A DNA stretch of 64,000 nucleotides from NCBI RefSeq assembly GCF_002368095.1, contig NZ_AP018227.1:6092123-6156122 (forward strand), read 5' to 3'. Every line of letters begins with the position of its first letter. Within the stretch, counting starts at the first letter, position 1. Under the pieces are notes generated by a model that saw only the letters and a list, made by a program, of their open reading frames with translations, made no database searches and was not told where the DNA came from. This DNA is from Calothrix parasitica NIES-267 (GTDB lineage: Bacteria > Cyanobacteriota > Cyanobacteriia > Cyanobacteriales > Nostocaceae). Both the position numbers and the translations under genes were made by a program. Below are positions 19,601 to 26,567 of the stretch, in pieces.

Positions 19601-20632
19601 CAAGCTTTGGCTTTGATTGGGGTGCAGCCAGTATGGGATGGTGCTTCTCGCAGAGTAGTAGATTTTGAAGTGCTACCAATCTCAGTTTTACAACGTCCCC
19701 GTGTAGATGTGACCTTGAGAATATCTGGCTTCTTTCGAGATGCTTTTCCTAACTTAATCGAATTGTTTGATGATGCGGTTACAGCAATTGCGGCTTTAGA
19801 TGAAACCCCCGAGTACAATCCCTTAGCGGCACAAGTAGCATCTGAAACAGAATTTTGGGTTAAACAAGGATTAAATTTTGAGGCAGCACATAGTTACTCG
19901 CGGTATCGTGTTTTTGGTAGCAAGGGAGGAGCTTATGGTGCTGGTTTACAAGGATTGATTGAATCTCAAAATTGGAATAGTGATGAAGATTTGGCTCGTG
20001 CTTATATGAACTGGAGTTCCTATGCTTACACGGGTAAGGGTTTATGCAAAGCTGCACCGGAAGCTTTTAAGCAACGTCTAGTCAAAATGCAAATAGTGCT
20101 GCACAATCAAGATAATCGCGAACACGATCTGCTAGATTCCGACGATTATTATCAGTTTCAGGGTGGTCTAGCGGCAGCAGTGCGTTCTTTGACGGGGAAA
20201 AATCCCCAAACATATTTTGGCGATAATTCTATTCCTGCTAACCCAAGAGTCCGCAAGCTTCGTACCGAAATAGCCAGGGTGTATCGTTCGCGAGTTGTTA
20301 ATCCTAAATGGATTGAAGGGGTGATGCGTCACGCTTATAAAGGTGCATTTGAAATGGCAGCGACGGTAGATTATTTGTTTGCTTATGATGCTACCGCGAA
20401 CTGCGTAGAAAACCACATGTACCAGGGAATTTGCGAATCTTATCTTTTCGACACAAATGTCTGTGAATTCATTGAGAACAACAATCCGCATGCTTTGCGT
20501 GATATTGCTGAAAGATTATTAGAAGCATACCAGCGCGGTTTATGGCAGGATGTAAATATATCAACATTAGATAATTTGCGAAACCTGGTTCACCAAGCAG
20601 AAGCAGCAATCGAATCAAAATCGGTGGTGTAA
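16610..20632 (+). CDS. cobN: Cobaltochelatase CobN subunit (aerobic-type, cyanobacterial) with in-frame repeat insertions
   Basis: 1340 aa from the ATG at 16610 (CAGGA upstream); an in-frame extension to 16523 looks non-coding. CobN is the large subunit that inserts Co2+ into the corrin ring for (pseudo)cobalamin. It is a paralogue of Mg-chelatase ChlH, but SYWSYGLE near residue 88, HVGKHGNLEWLPGKS and the C-terminal block around LRNLVHQAE point to CobN. In cyanobacteria ChlI/ChlD may supply the AAA+ subunits. Three segments look inserted: about residues 183-199 (GHQASGIGHG), 492-525 (KKTRRQGDKE, then Ser/Pro-rich) and 809-870 (three RRGEE-, SRGEE- and GRGDGG-like blocks). They are encoded by intergenic-type repeats and keep the frame. 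Divergent from the histidine kinase; the next gene starts 9 bp after the stop. Confidence 0.9.
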   Translation: MHRKAASKTEFNLQSEDLIFLEQTTAKFVFLTSADTDIQTIAAAVPKLPPSFDEIRVANLLNLQHQITIDSYAEQVLEFAQVIILRLLGGISYWSYGLEVVLEIVERNGTNLIVIPGDDALDLNLISHSTLPLASVNQISRYFSQGGVPNFVNAFKFIADNCCSTSFNPLPPQEVPKFGLYDWEIGHQASGIGHGIINNAKCDFPKVAILFYRAHYLAGNTLVIDALCEALLKRNIQPLPIYISSLREIDVQNELTEFLQNQDGEVVSFILNTTSFSLARWSTERPSVELWEKLNVPVLQVILSSSSLEQWESSSQGLSPRDIAMNVALPEVDGRIISRAVSFKSVENKNSALQTDVVIYKPIGSRVEFVADLAANWVKLRYKSPEKRRIALILANYPTRDGRLANGVGLDTPQSCIEILQALQNEGYQVENLPKNGNELIELLTTGVTNDPEARDLRKIRQSISPEEYQEYFASLPPEVQKGISQRWGDFEEDKKTRRQGDKEESYSPHPPLSPSPPLPIAGIQLGNVFVGIQPSRGYDIDPSLNYHAPDLEPTHAYLAFYHWIRKCFGADAVVHVGKHGNLEWLPGKSIALSENCYPEVALSTLPHLYPFIVNDPGEGSQAKRRSQAVIIDHLTPPLTRAELYGPLQKLENLVDEYYEATSLDPQRLPIINERITQLILKENLHLDLEINSEQLTNQKQENQVLDYLDGYLCELKESQIRDGLHIFGNCPSGRQLRDLIIAIARHPNRHHSGLTRAIAKDLSWDFDPLTDNPIQTFEDTSSVPCRNVGDAIELVEEYAAAVVEQSIKDLTPSLRTPLSLSRRGEESKVSSFLPSHIQTPDSLSSRGEEGNVSSHTPLSLIGRGDGGEVSFLPAQIQIPDSQTQLVLNWICSYLIPSLKQTDLEIKNLLRGLDGRYVRSAPSGAPTRGRPEVLPTGNNFYSVDIRAIPTESAWDVGRKAAETLVETYTQEHGEYPKTLALSVWGTSTMRTGGDDIAQALALIGVQPVWDGASRRVVDFEVLPISVLQRPRVDVTLRISGFFRDAFPNLIELFDDAVTAIAALDETPEYNPLAAQVASETEFWVKQGLNFEAAHSYSRYRVFGSKGGAYGAGLQGLIESQNWNSDEDLARAYMNWSSYAYTGKGLCKAAPEAFKQRLVKMQIVLHNQDNREHDLLDSDDYYQFQGGLAAAVRSLTGKNPQTYFGDNSIPANPRVRKLRTEIARVYRSRVVNPKWIEGVMRHAYKGAFEMAATVDYLFAYDATANCVENHMYQGICESYLFDTNVCEFIENNNPHALRDIAERLLEAYQRGLWQDVNISTLDNLRNLVHQAEAAIESKSVV
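17157..17202. repeat. GGGCATTGGGCAT-type repeat inside cobN
   Basis: GGGCATCAGGCATCGGGCAT-like short repeats lie in frame inside cobN. The same unit occurs between genes at 59731-59752. It encodes IGHQASGIGHG, which looks foreign to the CobN fold. Confidence 0.6.
18085..18172. repeat. Low-complexity tandem repeats inside cobN
   Basis: A purine-rich AAGACAAGGAGACAAGGGGAC tract is followed by CCCCATCCCCCCCTCT units. Both resemble the intergenic purine/pyrimidine tracts at 6312-6356 and 3877-3964. Here they sit in frame and encode a Lys/Arg then Ser/Pro/His-rich loop. Confidence 0.75.
19039..19217. mobile_element. MITE-like palindromic repeat inserted in frame in cobN
   Basis: The 179-bp block begins CCTCACCCCGTCC and ends with its near-perfect inverted copy GGACGGGGGTGAGG. 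Inside are CCCCTCTCCTT units in both orientations. Relatives lie between genes at 33359-33495 (CTCACCCTGTC ... ACAGGGTGAG) and 41759-41798. In cobN it is open in the coding frame and so adds about 60 residues. Confidence 0.75.
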
Positions 20633-20641
20633 GAAAAAACT

Positions 20642-21799
20642 ATGGACAATCTTGCGTATTTACACTTAGCGGTCGCCTATGAGGACCCATCAACCAGTAA
20701 CTTGTTGTACCTTAATCCCTGGTTGAAAACCTCAGAGGCTCCAGACTTGAAACGTTTTTCAAGTAAGGCTTGGCGGTATATGTTACCCATAGTCTTAACT
20801 ATCTCTATTCTTAGTATGGCTAGCAGCGCTCTTGCACTGCAAAAGGGAGATAGAGGTCCGTCTGTTAAAAATTTACAACAAGACCTGCAAAGGGCTGGTT
20901 TTTATAAAGCTCCTGTGACTCAGGTATATGATGCTAAAACCGAAGATGCTGTTAAACGCTTTCAAAAAGCTGCTAGCATCGGCGTTGATGGCATAGCCGG
21001 ACCTGCTACCCTACAAAAATTAGAAGGCTTCAGTGCCGCTGTTACGGTAAATACTACTAGAGCGACAAAAAAGCCGGTCGCTAAAGCGAGCCAAAACAAC
21101 GAACGAAAGCCTTCGGTAAAGGTAGCTGCGAATACTACTAAACGCCGCAATCCCAATTTGCTGGCTAAAGGTGATGAAGGTCAAGCAGTCAAAGCTTTAC
21201 AAGAAAGATTGCGAGTAGCAGGATTTTATTACGGTAATTCGACGGGTATTTACGGTCCAATTACTGAAGATGCTGTAAAACGCTTTCAAAGAGCTTATGG
21301 TTTGGACGTTGATGGTATCGTAGGAGCGCAGACCCTAACCAAGTTACCTCCAATGGGCGTTGGCTTTGGTGAAGAGGCTCCTAAGAGCATGACAATAGCC
21401 GCATCTAGACGAAATAAAGAGTTCCTTGGTTTGGGTGATAGAGGGGAACCTGTAAGAATCTTGCAAGCACAGTTAATCAAAGCAGGATACTTGAAGGGAA
21501 AACCAAATGGCTATTTCGGCCCTTATACGACGGATGCGGTGAAGCGATTCCAAGGTGCCAATTATTTGGCATCTAGCGGTATTGCTGGACCTACCACTCG
21601 TGGCAAATTGTATCGAAATGTTAATGATGCTGATAAAGCTGAATTCAACGTTCTTGAAATACAAAGACGCTTGCAGTCAAGGGGCTTCTATAAAGGTTCT
21701 CTAAACGGAGAAATGAACAAAGATACCAAAAAAGCCATTAAGCAAGCTCAGGAGTTTTATGGGATTAGTTTAAAGGATGTGAGAAACGGACGATTTTAA
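20642..21799 (+). CDS. Peptidoglycan-binding protein with four PG_binding_1 repeats
   Basis: 385 aa. A 40-residue polar start precedes one membrane helix or signal (about residues 46-66, ending SSALAL), so the rest is exported. Four peptidoglycan-binding type 1 repeats follow, near residues 67-127, 175-237, 262-325 and 334-380. Each has the GDRGxxVxxLQxxLxxAGFY ... TxDAVKRFQ ... DGIxGxxTxxKL pattern; the last is degenerate (EIQRRLQSRGFYKG). No catalytic domain is present. Lys/Asn-rich linkers separate repeats 1 and 2. It probably anchors to or senses the cell wall. It starts 9 bp after cobN, so the two are probably co-transcribed, although their functions seem unrelated. Confidence 0.88.
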   Translation: MDNLAYLHLAVAYEDPSTSNLLYLNPWLKTSEAPDLKRFSSKAWRYMLPIVLTISILSMASSALALQKGDRGPSVKNLQQDLQRAGFYKAPVTQVYDAKTEDAVKRFQKAASIGVDGIAGPATLQKLEGFSAAVTVNTTRATKKPVAKASQNNERKPSVKVAANTTKRRNPNLLAKGDEGQAVKALQERLRVAGFYYGNSTGIYGPITEDAVKRFQRAYGLDVDGIVGAQTLTKLPPMGVGFGEEAPKSMTIAASRRNKEFLGLGDRGEPVRILQAQLIKAGYLKGKPNGYFGPYTTDAVKRFQGANYLASSGIAGPTTRGKLYRNVNDADKAEFNVLEIQRRLQSRGFYKGSLNGEMNKDTKKAIKQAQEFYGISLKDVRNGRF

Positions 21800-21809
21800 T
21801 ATCCGTTTC
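21783..21809 (+). terminator. Hairpin over the stop codon of the peptidoglycan-binding protein gene
   Basis: GAAACGGA at 21783-21790 pairs with TCCGTTTC at 21802-21809 around an 11-base loop that holds the TAA. There is no U-run, so it may be a weak or 3'-end-protecting hairpin; furB converges from the right. Confidence 0.45.
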
Positions 21810-21911
21810 GCGCTTGTACTAGCATGTGTTTGCTGAGAAGTTATAAACTGCTTGCAAATTGCTAAAACACACATCCAGTGAAGTTAAACAAATAAACAAT
21901 GCTCCCAAGTG

Positions 21912-22367
21912 TTATAAAGGCATCAATGCTCGCTGGCACTTGGGACATACTCCGTGAATTGTTAATTGGCAATCAAGCAGATGATAGCCATCTTTTTGAG
22001 AAGTTTTTAACCCAATTTTTAAGATTGAGTCGTTTTTGAACTCGGTAGTGGTGTTACACCTAACACATATTAAGTGATGGTGATGGTGGGGATAAGGTTG
22101 GTTAAGTTCATAATGCTTATGACCTTCGCCTAATTCCAATTCCCGCAAAATTCCCATACGTGCCATCAGCTTGAGAGTGCGATAAATCGTTGAAAGACTA
22201 ATTCCTTCATTATCGACTTGTAATCTTTGATAAAGATCCTCGGCACTCAGATGCTCCCCTTGAGGAAGCTCTTGAAAAATGTGTAGAATTACTTCTCTCT
22301 GAGGTGTTAAACGCCAACCTCGTTCGTTGAGTTCTGCCTTGAGTGAAGCAGTGCTGTAAATTGTCAT
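21912..22367 (-). CDS. furB: Fur family transcriptional regulator, FurB/Zur type
   Basis: 151 aa from the ATG at 22367 (MTIYSTASLKAELNERGWRLTPQR). Closely resembles Anabaena FurB, which is the zinc uptake regulator (Zur) of that group. Winged-helix DNA-binding part at 1-85 (TPQREVILHIF; LSTIYRTLKLMARMGIL), then the dimerisation and metal part with HYELNQPYPHHHHHLICVRC and a second CxxC pair (CPKC). The two CxxC pairs form the structural Zn site; the His-rich loop is the regulatory one. It represses zinc uptake genes when zinc is replete. No zinc transporter gene is nearby. Its promoter region includes AATAATTATT-rich sequence near 22425-22460, a weak candidate for self-regulation. Confidence 0.9.
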   Translation of the reverse strand: MTIYSTASLKAELNERGWRLTPQREVILHIFQELPQGEHLSAEDLYQRLQVDNEGISLSTIYRTLKLMARMGILRELELGEGHKHYELNQPYPHHHHHLICVRCNTTTEFKNDSILKIGLKTSQKDGYHLLDCQLTIHGVCPKCQRALMPL

Positions 22368-22818
22368 ACTAATTTTTCTCAACAAACCCTATCAATTGCG
22401 AATATAGCAAATAAGTCTACCTGTTTGCAATAATTATTGCTTATTGCTAATTATTATTAACTGTTTTGGGAAGAATAGTTGTTCAATTCCCAGAGACAAA
22501 CAAACATGTGATTCGCTGTATTCGTCGGTATTTGCAGCTTTGGGAGGAGGCACTTTTTTTCACACAGATTAAAAAAAATGCCATAAATTTTTTATAGGAG
22601 AGTTGGAGAAAAGATTCAATATTAACCGGATTTTAAATTTTAAATTATGTCCTCTGGAAACACCTCGTTGATAGATTTTGGAATAAAGATTACCGCATTT
22701 GAAATTTTATGCTAATAATATAGTCCCGCTAATTTGCTTACGGAAACTCCATCTAATCGGAAATGTATCTGTTTTCAAAACTTAAAATAATTTATTGTAT
22801 CCTCTGCATGCCGATATG

Positions 22819-23034
22819 CTAGGTGAACCAAAAATTTAAAAGACCTAGCGTGTCCGCAGGGACACAATCCATAATTGATAGAACATAAGGGTATGGGAAC
22901 AGTTACCCTCTGAAGAAGAGAAGTGATGGCGCGGAGTACAGGAGAATGAAGGCAATGGGGAAACCACACCTTGTCCCAACATCAAGGGGAACAAAGAGGA
23001 CGAGTGATTTCCCAAAACCGCGCTTGTTCACTTT
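22819..23034 (+). ncRNA. Candidate structured RNA between furB and sigC (family not recognised)
   Basis: A 660-bp gap between furB and sigC holds a GC-richer block that can fold well: CTAGGT/ACCTAG (22819-22848), GTGTCC-GCAG-GGACAC (22850-22865), AGGGTA/TACCCT (22888-22909), GGGAAA/TTTCCC (22958-23013) enclosing CCTTG/CAAGG, and an outer GTGAAC/GTTCAC pairing. Just upstream TTATTG and TATGCT are spaced by 17 bases like a -35/-10 promoter, which favours the + strand. There is no good ORF. It does not show the hallmarks of RNase P RNA, tmRNA or SRP RNA; 6S RNA cannot be excluded. A leader or 3' RNA on the minus strand is the alternative. Confidence 0.4.
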
Positions 23035-23048
23035 AAAAAACTAAACTA

Positions 23049-24308
23049 CTAGCTGAGGGATTCTAAATAATCGCGAATCAAATTACGTCTTTTTGGTTGA
23101 CGTAGCTTTTGTAAAGCCTTGGATTCGATTTGTCTAACACGTTCGCGAGATAAATCTAGAGCGCGTCCAATTTCTGCGAGGGAATAAGGATGACCATCAG
23201 CCAAACCAAAACGCATCAGAATTACATCGCGTTCGCGGGTGGTTAAGTCAGCCAAAAGATTTTGCAAGTCTCTTTGTAGAGATTCGCGCATCAACATTTC
23301 TTCTGGTGTTACACCATCGGTTTCAAGTAATTCACCTAATTCGGTATCTTTATCTTTACCTACTTTTGTTTCTAGAGAAACAGAACGAGGAACTCTGAGT
23401 AAAACTTCTCTTACTTGAGCGGGAGTCATTTCCAACTCAACAGCCAAGTCTTCTAAAGTCGGAGTGCGACCTTTTTCTTGAGCAATTTTACGTTGAGCTT
23501 TTTTAATCTTGTTTAACTTTTCAGTAATATGGACTGGTAGGCGAATAGTACGACTAGAAGTAGCAATTGCTCTCGTAATACCTTGACGAATCCACCAGTA
23601 AGCATAGGTACTAAAGCGATAACCCTTAGTTGGGTCAAATTTTTCTACCGCTCTTTCCAAACCTAAAGTACCTTCTTGGACTAAATCCAATAATTCCAGA
23701 CCGCGATTCTGGTATTTCTTAGCTACAGAAACCACAAGACGAAGATTCGCCTTAATCATGTGTTCCTTTGCTTGTAATCCTTGGGTTTGAATTTGCTCTA
23801 ATTCCTTTACAGTTAATTGTGCAGTTTCAGCCCAACGGCGCTTACCTTGGGATAAAGCACCTTTCAACTCGCACTCTTCAATACCAGCAGTATTTGCCCA
23901 TCTTTTCATTGAGGGGCGATGTCCTAACTCGGATGTCAAACGTTCTTGAGCTTCAACAATTCTCAAATAATGAGCAAGTAATTCATCACCTTGGGTTGCA
24001 GCTTCGGACAACAGTATCCGTAACTTCAAATAACGCTGGACTTTTTGAGCTTCTGAAACCTCTTCATCCCGCCCTAATAGCCGAACTCTACCAATTTCCT
24101 GAAGATATAAACGAACTAAATCCGTACTGCGGGTTTTTGTACTAGTACTTGCTCTTTCCGTTTCGGAAGAAGCCATCTCCAGTTGCTCCAAATCCTCATC
24201 TGCTGGAGCGTCCGCATCATCTGCGGTTATTTCCGGCTCCAAATCTTGACGGGACTTTTGAGTATCGTAAGCGGCATCGGCATCTGCATAAAAAGATGTT
24301 GCTGGCAT
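23049..24308 (-). CDS. sigC: Group 2 RNA polymerase sigma factor, SigC-like
   Basis: 419 aa from the ATG at 24308 (MPATSFYADADAAYDTQKSR). Sigma-70 regions in order: acidic N-terminus (10-60); region 1.2 STDLVRLYLQEIGRVRLLGRDEE (about 60-85); region 2 with the core-binding and -10 recognition segment LLDLVQEGTLGLERAVEKFDPTKGYRFSTYAYWWIRQ (about 205-245); region 3; and region 4 with the -35 helix-turn-helix YSLAEIGRALDLSRERVRQIES. The LGRDEEVSEAQKVQRYL block and the ELGHRPSxxRWA motif are those of cyanobacterial SigC rather than SigA, SigB or SigE; the letter is my judgement. SigC in other cyanobacteria acts in stress, stationary phase and early heterocyst development. Not in an operon. Confidence 0.85.
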   Translation of the reverse strand: MPATSFYADADAAYDTQKSRQDLEPEITADDADAPADEDLEQLEMASSETERASTSTKTRSTDLVRLYLQEIGRVRLLGRDEEVSEAQKVQRYLKLRILLSEAATQGDELLAHYLRIVEAQERLTSELGHRPSMKRWANTAGIEECELKGALSQGKRRWAETAQLTVKELEQIQTQGLQAKEHMIKANLRLVVSVAKKYQNRGLELLDLVQEGTLGLERAVEKFDPTKGYRFSTYAYWWIRQGITRAIATSSRTIRLPVHITEKLNKIKKAQRKIAQEKGRTPTLEDLAVELEMTPAQVREVLLRVPRSVSLETKVGKDKDTELGELLETDGVTPEEMLMRESLQRDLQNLLADLTTRERDVILMRFGLADGHPYSLAEIGRALDLSRERVRQIESKALQKLRQPKRRNLIRDYLESLS

Positions 24309-24674
24309 AAGAATATTCTCAACGGCTCCAGGTAACAATTATTAGCCTTTTAGCTAATCAACTGTTGCTATTGTTCCCGCGATTAACGGAGAACTAACAT
24401 TATTTAGAAATTAATTTGGTTTTTTTTGAAAGAAAACCATACTGATTTCATTTGATACTGATTTAATTTAGGCATATCAGTTTAGTTATTAATTTGAACC
24501 AACAGCAATTCAAACCTTTAGCTAGACTGCAATTAACCGGTGTTACCAGTCACGCTTACCACTCTATAATTCTTGACAGTAATCAGTTATACATGGTATA
24601 AAGATAGACAAGTTAAAAAAGTAATAAAAGTAATAAATCGTATGCATAGTCATATCTACATAGCTATGCAGGTT

Positions 24675-24710
24675 ATTTCCTGACGAAATTTTAATTAATC
24701 GTCAGGAAAT
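24675..24710. repeat. Perfect 12-bp inverted repeat upstream of sigC / downstream of gpsA
   Basis: ATTTCCTGACGA at 24675-24686 and its exact inverted copy at 24699-24710 flank a 12-base AT-only loop. A weaker GCATAG/CTATGC inverted repeat lies just before it (near 24643-24670). The region 24309-24814 otherwise has no gene. Confidence 0.7.
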
Positions 24711-24722
24711 CTTGGTATTTTG

Positions 24723-24782
24723 GATTTTGCGGAAAGTTTGGGGTGTCGGTCTCTGTCCCCAAAACTTTCCAAGACGGATTTT
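24723..24782. repeat. Palindromic dispersed repeat, copy A
   Basis: A 60-bp unit folding into a hairpin (GGAAAGTTTGGGG at 24731-24743 with CCCCAAAACTTTCC at 24757-24770). A near-identical copy in the opposite orientation is at 57699-57758. AGATTTTGGATTTTGGATT strings flank both copies. Confidence 0.9.
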
Positions 24783-24814
24783 AGATTTTGGATTTTGGAT
24801 TAAAAATTCCCAAA

Positions 24815-25744
24815 TCAATAGTTATATTCGGGCTTGATATCTCGCTTCATTAAATCTAATAGTGCTTGTCTTGGTGTAACTTCGGCTTTGAGTAGACTGT
24901 AAACTCCTTGGGTAATTGGCATGGAAATATTTTGTTGTTTGGCTCGCTGTACGAGGACTTCTGCGGTATTTACTCCTTCTGCAGTTTCATTCAGTTGAGC
25001 AAGGATTTCTGAAAGGGTTTTACCTTGTCCTAGCTGGTATCCAACTTGGTAGTTCCTACTTAAAGGGCTGTTGCAGGTTGCTAAAATATCGCCCAAACCG
25101 GATAAGCCGTAAAAGGTTTCTAGTTTTGCACCCCAATCTACGCCGATGCGAACCATTTCGGTAAGTCCGCGAGTCATTAGCGCTGCTTTGGCATTTGTTC
25201 CTAACTGCAAACCATCACATACACCAGCGGCGATCGCCATAACATTTTTTAAAGTTCCACCCAGTTCCACTCCTAAAGGGTCGGAATTTGTATAAACGCG
25301 AAACCGAGTTGAATTGAATACCATCTGAACTGATTCGGCTGCACTTTCGCTATTGCTAGCAACTACAGTAGCTGCTGGTAAATCTTGGGTAATTTCCTTG
25401 GATAAATTAGGACCGCATAAAACTACTACCCGATTGTTAGGAAAACCTTCTTGCCAAATTTGTGAAGGTGTACGAGTAGTTTGGGGTTCTAAACCTTTGG
25501 TAGCAGTAACAAAAATAGTTTGAGTGGGAATAGCTAAAGAATTCAATTGGGAAACAATATTTTTTACTCCTTTGATAGAAACAGCACTGAGAATAATATC
25601 CGCATTTTCTACCGTTTCTGCCAGAGTTTGCGAACCGCGACGCGAGTAAATGCGTACATCATGAGTATTACCTTGAGCAAGGGTTGCAAGTGCTTTCCCC
25701 CAAGCACCAGCACCGAGAATAGCAACTGTTTTTTGATTAGTCAT
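24815..25744 (-). CDS. gpsA: NAD(P)H-dependent glycerol-3-phosphate dehydrogenase
   Basis: 309 aa. GpsA reduces dihydroxyacetone phosphate to sn-glycerol-3-phosphate, the backbone for membrane lipids. Seen: Rossmann motif AILGAGAWGKALA (8-20), VLCGPNLSKEI near residue 108, substrate-binding GVELGGTLKNVMAIAAGVCDG with the catalytic Lys (near 158-178), and the C-terminal block GLSGLGDILATCNSPLSRNYQVG. NAD/NADP preference follows from ...YSRRG (Arg pair after beta 2 suggests NADPH). The N-terminal domain is slightly short compared with E. coli GpsA (339 aa): about 20 residues between strands 2 and 4 are missing, as in other cyanobacteria. Single gene. Confidence 0.92.
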   Translation of the reverse strand: MTNQKTVAILGAGAWGKALATLAQGNTHDVRIYSRRGSQTLAETVENADIILSAVSIKGVKNIVSQLNSLAIPTQTIFVTATKGLEPQTTRTPSQIWQEGFPNNRVVVLCGPNLSKEITQDLPAATVVASNSESAAESVQMVFNSTRFRVYTNSDPLGVELGGTLKNVMAIAAGVCDGLQLGTNAKAALMTRGLTEMVRIGVDWGAKLETFYGLSGLGDILATCNSPLSRNYQVGYQLGQGKTLSEILAQLNETAEGVNTAEVLVQRAKQQNISMPITQGVYSLLKAEVTPRQALLDLMKRDIKPEYNY

Positions 25745-25762
25745 TCAATTTTGGATTTTAAC

Positions 25763-25813
25763 AACGGATGCTTTTTTGGCAACGGATACTTTTGTTTAAC
25801 AACGGATGCTTTT
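25763..25813. repeat. Three direct repeats AACGGATRCTTTT upstream of gpsA
   Basis: Copies start at 25763, 25781 and 25801, 17-20 bp apart, within 20-70 bp of the gpsA start. The spacing of roughly two helical turns would suit a repeated regulator site, but short tandem repeats without function are just as likely. Confidence 0.5.
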
Positions 25814-26029
25814 ATTTTGATTGACTATATATAAAGCCATCAAGCATAAAAAGTAATGCATCTGACGGTTGAAAATATAGCATTTGATGGTGTTGTGGGG
25901 TGATTTTTAGTTTATGGATAAAGTAATTTAATTGAATGTAGGGTGTGCGATGCTTTAAAAAATTTTGAAGGGGAAATAATAGTGTTGTTCGAGCCTCATG
26001 CACCAATAATAAGTTGTGGAAAGTAAGTG

Positions 26030-26208
26030 TTACATCTTGCGCGATTACCTACACTGCTTAGGGTTGCAAACCCCAAGCTAATAGCAAAAGCCCTATAAAT
26101 AGGACTGGGAGGGAATTTTAGTCTACTTAAGTAGACTTGAGCTATTAGCCTGGGATTTGCAATCTCAGGCGGTTTTGAGCGCTAATTAACATTGGTGCAA
26201 GATATCAG
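26030..26208. mobile_element. MITE-like palindromic element, about 180 bp
   Basis: The two halves are imperfect inverted copies: TACATCTTGC... on the left matches ...GCAAGATATC on the right, and TTGCAAACCCCAAGCTAATAGC matches GCTATTAGCCTGGGATTTGCAA. The axis near 26120-26137 is a perfect 18-bp palindrome AGTCTACTTAAGTAGACT. No ORF is inside. It is best explained as a non-autonomous element or large REP. Confidence 0.7.
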
Positions 26209-26343
26209 ATGAATATGACTAGTACTGCACGGCGGAAATAAAGCTACCATTAAAAATGGCTAAAAAGACTAGCAAATCAAACTTTTTACTTCTTACTTCT
26301 GCGAAGCGGTACTAGTAAATAGTATTAGTATTTTTAAGAAATT

Positions 26344-26553
26344 CTATACCGCACCAGCTTGAAAAATCTGGTTAACTGTTAATCTTAAATCAGGAAAAGT
26401 TTGGGAAATAATTAAATCATTATTTTGAAACTTAGTTATTTGATATTCCTCATCAACTAAATTACAGATAGAAATAGTTGCTTGTTTGGGATTTCCAATA
26501 AAATTACGTCCACCCAAAGCTGCATAATCTATAGAATCAGCAAAGGAAATAGC
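26344..26553 (-). pseudogene. C-terminal remnant of a Uma2-family (DUF820) nuclease gene
   Basis: The minus strand is open from 26553 to a TAG at 26344-26346 and encodes about 69 residues. They match the end of Uma2 proteins: YAALGGRNFIGNPKQATISI, LVDEEYQITKF, ISQTFPDLRLTVNQIFQAG. There is a stop directly upstream and no start, so the N-terminal two thirds, with the active site, are lost. Intact members of the same broad family lie at 38356 and 38940 but are of a different subtype. Confidence 0.7.
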
Positions 26554-26567
26554 CTATTTACAAAAAG

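Noticed and set aside
17952-20491. Several long antisense ORFs (60-159 aa) within cobN
   Set aside because: They are shadows of a well-supported gene, with no start signals, and partly come from the inserted repeats.
16610-20632. Magnesium chelatase ChlH
   Set aside because: Overall family is shared, but SYWSYGLE and the other motif context fit CobN; ChlH N-terminal and linker features are lacking.
22775-22969. 64-aa ORF on the minus strand in the furB-sigC gap
   Set aside because: Covers the foldable RNA-like block, has no recognisable protein features, and is better explained as structure.
23768-24145. 125-aa ORF antisense to sigC
   Set aside because: Lies wholly inside the sigma factor gene; translation shows no domain and no ribosome binding site.
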